NCBI GenBank assembly: GCA_014860845.1 | Contig: JACZIY010000454.1 | Span: forward strand, 1-5,094 | Direction: 5' to 3' | Origin: Anaerolineaceae bacterium | GTDB lineage: Bacteria; Chloroflexota; Anaerolineae; Anaerolineales; Anaerolineaceae | DNA: 5,094 bases | Part shown: piece after piece, positions 1 to 5,094 of the stretch | Layout of the letters: each line of letters starts with the position of its first letter | How positions within the stretch are numbered: the stretch's first letter is position 1 | The notes under the pieces: model-generated | Databases searched by the model: none | What the model was told of the DNA's origin: nothing | What the model saw: the letters and a program-made list of their open reading frames with translations, nothing else | Translations under genes and position numbers: made by a program

Positions 1-144
1 GGATTGGTGGAATTTATCAAAGACCTTCCAGTGGACGTCTTAATCCAACGAGCAGATCAGGCTCTAGCAAAAGCCCGGAGAAGTGATACCCAGCATATTG
101 TAGTCTGGGAAGATGAATCCGATCCGACCGCCAATCATGAATAA
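1..144 (+). CDS. C-terminal end of a GGDEF-domain protein (5' part outside window)
   Basis: Frame 1 is open from the left edge to a TAA at 142-144 and gives 47 residues. The stretch RADQALAKARRSDTQHIVVW matches the last helix and strand of GGDEF (diguanylate cyclase) domains, normally written ADxALYxAKxxGRNxV. The Asp of the 'AD' pair is kept. The aromatic of 'ALY', the Lys of 'AK' and the 'GRN' turn are changed (A, R and D-T-Q). An acidic tail of about a dozen residues follows the domain. The catalytic loop and any sensor domain lie upstream of the window, so activity cannot be judged. The next gene also ends in a GGDEF domain, so this is the first of a tandem pair. No T-run terminator follows in the 87-base gap. 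The domain call is firm for so short a piece because the motif order and the position at the C-terminus both fit. Confidence 0.8.
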   Translation, partial: GLVEFIKDLPVDVLIQRADQALAKARRSDTQHIVVWEDESDPTANHE

Positions 145-231
145 TCGGTAGACCTTCTGACATAAATACCAAATCGCCCAAATTTATTGGTTTCGGGTAG
201 AATCTAGCTATCAGAAGATGGTGGTGAAGGT

Positions 232-1905
232 ATGAAGCAGGCACTTATTGAGGAACTGGAACAAAAAATCGATCTGACCCAGGATTCATTTGAAAAGGTC
301 AAACTACTGAATGAATTAGCTCTGATATTGGAGGATAGCAATCTTTCCTACGCCATAAGAGTAGTGGATGAAGCTGTAAGTCTGGCGCAGAGTCTGGATG
401 AATCAAATCCGGAGGTCTCCACTGTTGTGGCGAATAGCCTGTTCACAAGGGGGCTTCTCAACCTGGAAACAACGAACTTTGAACTGGCAATTTCCAGCAT
501 CTACCAGGCGTTGCCCCTGATTACCCAGATCAAAGACGAGTTATTGAACGGGCGTGCTTTTGAAGTACTTGCCAAGGCAAACTTCGTATTGGGAAATGCT
601 CCAGAGGGTTTCGAATTTTCATGGCAGGCATTGAGTTTTTATGAGACACTCGCCAATCAACGCTGGCAGGCGGGACTCTACAACCTGGTTGGGCGGCAAT
701 ATATGGAGATGGGGCAACTGGATTGGGCGGAACGCTATTTCCAGCAAGCATTTGATCAATTGGAAGATGTGACAACCAATAAAACCCACGCTGATATTCA
801 CCTCAATTTATGTTTATTGAACACGCGAAACGGTGATTTTAACCGGGCACAACAGCATGTGCGTAAGGCCATCAATATCTATCGCAGCTTTGAAGCCATG
901 GATAAATTAACCAAGGCATTGGTCATTCATGCCCGTGTTCATGAAGCACTCCGAGATTATGAAGTAGCTCTCGAACATCTGGACCAGGCATTGCAGATCA
1001 GCGAAGATCATGGATTGCTCTATCGAAAAGTACGTGTGTTACTGGCAATAGGTCAGATTACCCTTGAAAAACAAGATTACAATCTGGCATTCAGCCGCTT
1101 GCAGGAAGCTTTGGCATTATCCGAACAGCTCGATATGCGCCATGAAGGTATCCGCATCCATCGTGCCCTGGCGCGTGGATATAAACAAATTGGCAGCTTT
1201 GATAAATCCCTTGATCACTTTGAGAGTTTCTATCGCTATGAAAAACAGATTGTAAAAGAACAGGATGTGCAACGCGTCCGAAGTTTAGAAATCATGCACC
1301 AGGTGGAGCAGACCCAGAAAACTTCCAGACTCTTAGGCAAACATAGTCGCAGCTTACGGGAGCAGCTCAATCTGATGCGCCTATCTCAATTGGCATCTAC
1401 TCCATCCCAAATTACTGATCCGTTAACGGGATTGTTGAACCGCAAACACTTTCTCACCATCCTGGAGAATGATCACCTTAATGTTGAGCATTACGGTAAA
1501 GTCGTTTCCATGATCATGGTAGATGTGGACCAGTTCAAAAAAGTCAATCAGGAGTATGGGAATCTGATTGCAGATCAGATACTGTTAGATCTGGCACACA
1601 TGCTCCGGAATGAATTCAGGCAGCGTGATGTGGTATGGCGGATCAGTGGTGAGGAATTTGTTATTCTACTTCCCAACACGGATTGCAAACACGCTCAAAT
1701 GCTGGCAGAACGGCTACTTCAACATGTGCGCGAACATGTCTTCGAATTGAATAAACAGAAAATAAAAATTACCATCAGCATGGGAATTGCCTGTACCAGT
1801 GCAGATCATGAAAAAAGATTAGGCTTGCTCCAGGAGCATGCCAATCAGGCATGGTCAATTTCCAAGCAGGCAGGCGGTAACCAGATTGTTACCTGGCGTT
1901 CATAA
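232..1905 (+). CDS. TPR-array protein with C-terminal GGDEF (diguanylate cyclase-like) domain
   Basis: Predicted soluble cytoplasmic signalling protein of 557 residues with no signal peptide or membrane segment. Residues about 18-342 form roughly eight TPR-like helical pairs (for example DYEVALEHLDQAL near 242). They are followed by a charged, probably coiled-coil linker (about 343-388) and a GGDEF domain (about 394-557) that begins with DPLTGLLNR (396-404). Diguanylate cyclases join two GTP into cyclic di-GMP. Kept residues are the metal-binding D431 in DVDQFK, N439, D448, and the EEF of the active loop. The loop reads SGEEF (472-476), with Ser for the first Gly. An RxxD inhibitory site, R463-D466, lies five residues before it, as in allosterically controlled cyclases. 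Other changes are A447-D448 for GD, N538 for the Asp of 'ADxAL', and G549 for the Arg of 'GRN'. K545 is kept. The ATG is the only usable start: an in-frame TAG lies at 205-207 and a GGTGA Shine-Dalgarno at 223-227. The TPR array probably senses a protein partner. Cyclase activity is possible but unproven. Confidence 0.9.
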   Translation: MKQALIEELEQKIDLTQDSFEKVKLLNELALILEDSNLSYAIRVVDEAVSLAQSLDESNPEVSTVVANSLFTRGLLNLETTNFELAISSIYQALPLITQIKDELLNGRAFEVLAKANFVLGNAPEGFEFSWQALSFYETLANQRWQAGLYNLVGRQYMEMGQLDWAERYFQQAFDQLEDVTTNKTHADIHLNLCLLNTRNGDFNRAQQHVRKAINIYRSFEAMDKLTKALVIHARVHEALRDYEVALEHLDQALQISEDHGLLYRKVRVLLAIGQITLEKQDYNLAFSRLQEALALSEQLDMRHEGIRIHRALARGYKQIGSFDKSLDHFESFYRYEKQIVKEQDVQRVRSLEIMHQVEQTQKTSRLLGKHSRSLREQLNLMRLSQLASTPSQITDPLTGLLNRKHFLTILENDHLNVEHYGKVVSMIMVDVDQFKKVNQEYGNLIADQILLDLAHMLRNEFRQRDVVWRISGEEFVILLPNTDCKHAQMLAERLLQHVREHVFELNKQKIKITISMGIACTSADHEKRLGLLQEHANQAWSISKQAGGNQIVTWRS

Positions 1906-1916
1906 CTTGTAAGATT

Positions 1917-2099
1917 TCACTTATTTATAGTTTTTGTTGGAAGAGGCGCAGGTGTTTTTGGTGCGATAGTAGTTTTTTCCGTTATTCGGGTGATGTCGGA
2001 TGTTTCTTTCGTTAATGCGACCAATGGGTCTTCAAAAGCAATGATGGGATCATCAAAACTTTTCGTGTCGATTTGAATTTTTGGATCATCCGGGTTCGT
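1917..2099 (-). CDS. Small Thr/Pro/Asp-rich protein, 60 codons, apparent ACG start
   Basis: A minus-strand frame of 60 codons runs from ACG (2099-2097) to TGA (1919-1917). I do not recognise the product. It contains no Gly, Cys, Trp, Tyr or His and is rich in Thr, Pro, Asp, Lys and Ile, so it is probably disordered. The N-terminal half is acidic and carries three related motifs, DDPKI, DDPII and EDPLV. The C-terminal half is basic and Thr/Pro-rich (for example PKTPAPLPTK). Support for a real gene is a perfect AAGGAG six bases before the ACG and a consensus sigma-70 promoter further upstream. A TAA directly precedes the ACG in frame, so no ATG, GTG or TTG can extend it. The first conventional in-frame start is a TTG at codon 26. 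It may use a rare ACG start, be an allele whose ATG mutated to ACG, or be a non-coding transcript. Its stop lies 11 bases from the convergent stop of the TPR-GGDEF gene. Confidence 0.5.
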   Translation of the reverse strand, partial: TNPDDPKIQIDTKSFDDPIIAFEDPLVALTKETSDITRITEKTTIAPKTPAPLPTKTINK

Positions 2100-2105
2100 T
2101 TAAAT

Positions 2106-2111
2106 CTCCTT
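2106..2111 (-). promoter_or_regulatory. Shine-Dalgarno AAGGAG facing an ACG codon
   Basis: Read on the minus strand, AAGGAG is followed by six bases (ATTTAA) and then ACG at 2099-2097. Sequence and spacing are close to ideal for ribosome binding, yet no ATG, GTG or TTG sits at the expected place. An overlapping frame starting with ATG at 2116-2114 would place this site inside its own coding sequence. It gives only a basic 34-residue peptide with no ribosome site of its own, so it is a poorer choice. Confidence 0.6.
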
Positions 2112-2142
2112 ATCATAAAAAAATGCCTAAGAACATTTCTTC

Positions 2143-2170
2143 ATTATAAGATATCGACAAACATTGTCAA
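2143..2170 (-). promoter_or_regulatory. Consensus sigma-70 promoter (TTGACA-16-TATAAT)
   Basis: On the minus strand a perfect -35 hexamer TTGACA (2170-2165) and a perfect -10 hexamer TATAAT (2148-2143) are separated by 16 bases. Transcription would begin near 2136 and give a leader of about 37 bases before the ACG-start frame. Twelve of twelve consensus positions at a usable spacing is very unlikely by chance in a window this size. The surrounding DNA is AT-rich, as promoters usually are. The promoter lies downstream of the 64-residue membrane peptide gene, so the small gene at 1917-2099 can be transcribed on its own. Confidence 0.75.
2156..2168. repeat. 13-base inverted repeat GACAA-ACA-TTGTC inside the promoter, possible operator
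   Basis: Plus-strand GACAAACATTGTC is a perfect 5+3+5 inverted repeat. It overlaps the -35 hexamer and the spacer of the minus-strand consensus promoter. A regulator bound here would block RNA polymerase, which is the usual arrangement for a repressor site. The arms are short, so coincidence is possible. No regulator gene lies next to it in the window. Confidence 0.35.
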
Positions 2171-2209
2171 TTTTATATTTTTTTATCACAAAGTATCTGT
2201 GAATTGAGG

Positions 2210-2404
2210 TTAGAAGAAACTAAACCAGTTCGTTCCGAAGATAATTGACCCAGCAATAATCAGGAAAGCAATTAACAGGATCACACCGCATCCACACCCC
2301 ATGCAACCCTGGCCAAAGCCAAAACGGCTCTGCAGCCAGTCGAAAACTTTGTCAAGTAAAAAGAGCTTGAGCAAGCCAACCAGACAGCCACTGCGATTAT
2401 CCAT
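2210..2404 (-). CDS. Small Cys/Gly-rich single-span membrane peptide, 64 residues
   Basis: I do not recognise this as a named family. The 64-residue product has a short polar start, an amphipathic hydrophobic helix (about residues 8-25, with L, F, K, D and W), a glycine-rich hinge GFGQGCMGCGCG (29-40), and one strong membrane segment (about 41-57). It ends in an aromatic tail (W60, F61, F63, F64). Cysteines are C7, C34, C37 and C39, and the last three form CxxCxC at the membrane edge. That could bind metal or be redox-active, but this is inference. An ATG three codons upstream (2413-2411) is possible. I prefer the ATG at 2404-2402 because the AAAGGA ribosome site (2418-2413) lies eight bases before it and overlaps the earlier ATG. 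It points away from the beta-glucosidase gene. No terminator hairpin with a T-run was found after its TAA. Confidence 0.65.
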   Translation of the reverse strand: MDNRSGCLVGLLKLFLLDKVFDWLQSRFGFGQGCMGCGCGVILLIAFLIIAGSIIFGTNWFSFF

Positions 2405-2500
2405 GTGAAGCATCCTTTCATGCTGGCAGTTTCATGATTCAACCAGCTTTACAAAAAATCAATCATTATTTTCTCATCTCAATAAATCGGGGTAAGCGTT

Positions 2501-2534
2501 TGTTTTTTGACGGACTCACATCAACCAAAAAACA
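2501..2534. repeat. 9-base perfect inverted repeat, T6/A6 arms
   Basis: TGTTTTTTG (2501-2509) and CAAAAAACA (2526-2534) are exact reverse complements separated by 16 bases. No gene ends nearby on either strand and no T-run follows the stem in either direction, so it does not look like a terminator. Being between divergent genes, it could be a protein-binding site or a bent A/T-tract element. The low-complexity arms make chance formation easier than their length suggests. Confidence 0.4.
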
Positions 2535-2622
2535 CTCTGACCGTTCATTATTGAAAGGATACATTATTTATACGAAAAATATTCTGTGAAGTGTCATTGA
2601 ATGGTTGAAAAATGAGGTTTAT

Positions 2623-2643
2623 AGAAGAATTGTTTGTTCTTCT
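2623..2643. repeat. 7-base inverted repeat AGAAGAA/TTCTTCT
   Basis: AGAAGAA (2623-2629) and TTCTTCT (2637-2643) are exact reverse complements with a seven-base loop. The repeat centre lies about 85 bases before the beta-glucosidase start codon. A T-rich tract follows, but no upstream plus-strand gene ends here, so a terminator role is unlikely. It may be a regulator site for the glucosidase gene. A match of this size in AT-rich DNA can also occur by chance. Confidence 0.3.
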
Positions 2644-2653
2644 CTTTTGTTTG

Positions 2654-2675
2654 TGAATTGAAAGCACATAATTCA
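2654..2675. repeat. Inverted repeat TGAATT-N10-AATTCA upstream of the glucosidase -10
   Basis: TGAATT (2654-2659) and AATTCA (2670-2675) form a six-base inverted repeat with ten bases between. It covers the expected -35 region of the beta-glucosidase promoter. This is where an operator for a sugar-responsive regulator would be expected, but no regulator family can be named from it. Confidence 0.3.
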
Positions 2676-2684
2676 AATCTGGGT

Positions 2685-4075
<1,391 letters not shown>

Positions 4076-4076
<1 letters not shown>

Positions 4077-4098
4077 ACTAATCAGTTAGAAATTAGTT
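4076..4098. repeat. Inverted repeat AACTAAT/ATTAGTT after the glucosidase stop
   Basis: AACTAAT (4076-4082) and ATTAGTT (4092-4098) are exact seven-base reverse complements with a nine-base loop. The first arm begins at the last base of the glucosidase stop codon. The stem is A/T-rich and no real T-run follows, so it is a weak terminator at best. It could instead slow transcription, protect the mRNA end, or be an operator beside the promoter candidate that follows. Confidence 0.35.
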
Positions 4099-4125
4099 TG
4101 CCTTCTGCTAAACTTGATGTAAAAT
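4098..4125 (+). promoter_or_regulatory. Weak sigma-70 promoter candidate before the APH-fold gene
   Basis: TTGCCT (4098-4103) and TAAAAT (4120-4125) are separated by 16 bases and match four and five of six consensus positions. Transcription would start near 4132, just before the GGAGG ribosome site at 4134-4138, giving a very short leader. If this promoter is inactive, the gene must be read through from the glucosidase. Confidence 0.35.
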
Positions 4126-4144
4126 CAAATTTGGGAGGAGAGGT

Positions 4145-5094
4145 ATGATAACTGAAACCGATGTGCTCCGTTTAGCTCAATCTCATTTTCCGGACAACAC
4201 AATCTCATGGATTGAGGATCTGGGTTCCTGGGTGCGCCATAATTTCCGCGTCCATTTTTCCGATCGAAAGGCAGTGGTCTATAAATTTAATGTAAATTCG
4301 GATTGGATCGATAGCAGCGTACATGAATACCGGGTAACCGAAATTCTCGAGAAGAATGGTTTGCCAGTCTCACCCGTGCTGGTGGTGGATGACAGTCTAC
4401 AGGAGATTGGTCATGCATTTATTGTCGTTGAACAAGGCCCAGGAGAACGTCTGGATCGCTTGATGCGACTGAAACCGGATGATGAGATTAAAGCCATGTA
4501 TCGGGGTATTGGTCAGTTCTATCGACGTTTACATGCGATTCAGGGAAAAGAGTCGGGCGTATGGGTGAATGATCCTGAACAATTGATAGATGTCTCTCCC
4601 ACAGATTACCTGTTTGAAAATGAAATTGTGGGTGGCAGCGGGGCTGCACTGGTTAGCAAAGGTGTTCTGAACAAACTACTCTATCAACGAATTGTGGATG
4701 TCTGGCAGGCAAATTTAGCTTATTTAAAGAATCATAAACCGGTGCTGGTGCATGGCAGCGCTTTCCCCTGGGCGATCTATCTGGAAAAACAAGGACCCGA
4801 TTGGCAGGTAACCCGTATTACCGGGCTGGGAGACACCTTCTGGTGGGATCCAGCTTATGATCTGACATTTCTGATTGAAGCACCCTTCACATTCATGTTC
4901 GATCAATGGCGGATCGCTTTCCTGCAGGGATATGGCACCAAACCGGAAGTGCGCCGGATGATGCTCTATCGTCTCTTGCAGATTCTTTGTGCGGTCAATA
5001 ATGTATACATGCAACCCAAGATGGAACAATCTGAAACCTGGAAGCAGAGCGCCCTACATGCCATTCCCGGATTACTTAAGAGTCTTGAGACGAC
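4145..5094 (+). CDS. APH/choline-kinase-fold protein, predicted pseudokinase (3' end outside window)
   Basis: An open frame of 316 codons runs from ATG 4145 to the right edge. GGAGG at 4134-4138 lies six bases before the ATG. The fold follows the aminoglycoside phosphotransferase superfamily. K47 in VVYKFN fits the ATP lysine of strand 3, E61 in HEYRVTEIL its helix-C partner, and NGLPVSPVLVV the interlobe region. VLVHGSAFPWAI (200-211) stands where the catalytic loop HGDxHPGNI belongs, and ITGLGDTFWWDPAYDL (225-240) where the metal loop IDFGDxxxGDPAYDL belongs. In register, the catalytic Asp is S205, the metal-binding Asn is A210, and the second metal-binding Asp is G227. The flanking HG, P and DPAYDL residues remain. 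Loss of all three residues predicts no phosphotransfer, suggesting a binding or regulatory role. The frame is intact, so this is not simple decay. The rest is an alpha-helical C-lobe. The ligand is unknown, and the upstream glucosidase hints only weakly at a sugar. It should not be read as a resistance gene. Confidence 0.75.
   Translation, partial: MITETDVLRLAQSHFPDNTISWIEDLGSWVRHNFRVHFSDRKAVVYKFNVNSDWIDSSVHEYRVTEILEKNGLPVSPVLVVDDSLQEIGHAFIVVEQGPGERLDRLMRLKPDDEIKAMYRGIGQFYRRLHAIQGKESGVWVNDPEQLIDVSPTDYLFENEIVGGSGAALVSKGVLNKLLYQRIVDVWQANLAYLKNHKPVLVHGSAFPWAIYLEKQGPDWQVTRITGLGDTFWWDPAYDLTFLIEAPFTFMFDQWRIAFLQGYGTKPEVRRMMLYRLLQILCAVNNVYMQPKMEQSETWKQSALHAIPGLLKSLET

Noticed and set aside
198..203. 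TAGAAT as a -10 box for the TPR-GGDEF gene
   Set aside because: It matches five of six positions, but no -35-like hexamer lies 16-18 bases upstream, so there is too little to call a promoter.
17..244. Minus-strand open frame of 75 codons across the first intergenic gap
   Set aside because: It overlaps the GGDEF C-terminus and the start of the next gene and shows no recognisable motif.
530..801. Two overlapping minus-strand open frames inside the TPR region
   Set aside because: They are antisense to the TPR array. Both are short, in different frames and without ribosome sites.
1064..1255. Plus-strand 63-codon frame inside the TPR-GGDEF gene
   Set aside because: It is an out-of-frame shadow of a well-supported coding region.
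1876..1893. Hairpin GGTAAC-CAGATT-GTTACC as a terminator
   Set aside because: It lies inside the GGDEF coding sequence, has only a 6-base stem, and no T-run follows on either strand.
2185..2203. TCACA/TGTGA hairpin next to a T-run as a terminator for the 64-residue gene
   Set aside because: On the minus strand the hairpin is followed by A-rich, not T-rich, sequence. The T-run is on the wrong side, and the stem has only five bases.
2198..2661. Direct repeat TGTGAATTGA at 2198-2207 and 2652-2661
   Set aside because: Ten-base matches are expected several times by chance in a window of this size, and the two copies have no consistent placement relative to genes.
4724..5029. Minus-strand open frame of 101 codons
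   Set aside because: It lies entirely antisense to the APH-fold gene, whose frame shows clear family motifs. No ribosome site or family pattern was seen in it.
4145..5094. Reading the APH-fold gene as an aminoglycoside resistance enzyme
   Set aside because: The catalytic Asp, the metal-binding Asn and the second metal Asp are all missing, so phosphotransfer is not expected.

Overview
This window reads as a chromosomal segment of a free-living bacterium of moderate, slightly AT-leaning composition. The style of the genes points weakly to the Chloroflexota, perhaps the Anaerolineae: a TPR-array protein joined through a short coiled coil to a GGDEF domain, a GH1 enzyme with the THNEP form of the acid/base motif, and small Gly/Cys-rich membrane proteins. 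That placement is an inference from family flavour and not a proven assignment. No mobile element, tRNA, rRNA or CRISPR array is visible.

Layout. Bases 1-144 are the end of a GGDEF-domain gene. After an 87-base gap comes a complete 557-residue TPR-GGDEF protein (232-1905), so two cyclic-di-GMP-type genes lie in tandem on the plus strand. The second has an SGEEF active-site loop and an intact RxxD inhibitory site. Two small genes then run on the minus strand. One is a 64-residue membrane peptide with a CxxCxC motif (2210-2404). The other is a 60-codon reading frame (1917-2099) with a consensus sigma-70 promoter and an ideal Shine-Dalgarno, but with ACG where the start codon should be. A 313-base divergent intergenic region (2405-2717) with three inverted repeats precedes a GH1 beta-glucosidase (2718-4076). 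The window ends in a gene of the aminoglycoside phosphotransferase (APH)/choline kinase fold (4145 to beyond the right edge) in which the catalytic Asp, the adjacent metal-binding Asn and the second metal-binding Asp are all replaced. It is predicted to be a pseudokinase.

How the genes relate. The two GGDEF genes could form one signalling unit. The beta-glucosidase and the pseudokinase share an orientation and a 68-base gap. They may be co-transcribed, although a weak promoter candidate sits before the second gene. There is no sequence evidence of a functional link between the signalling genes and the glucosidase. The best candidates for something undescribed are the ACG-start small gene with its strong promoter, and the fully disarmed APH-fold protein.
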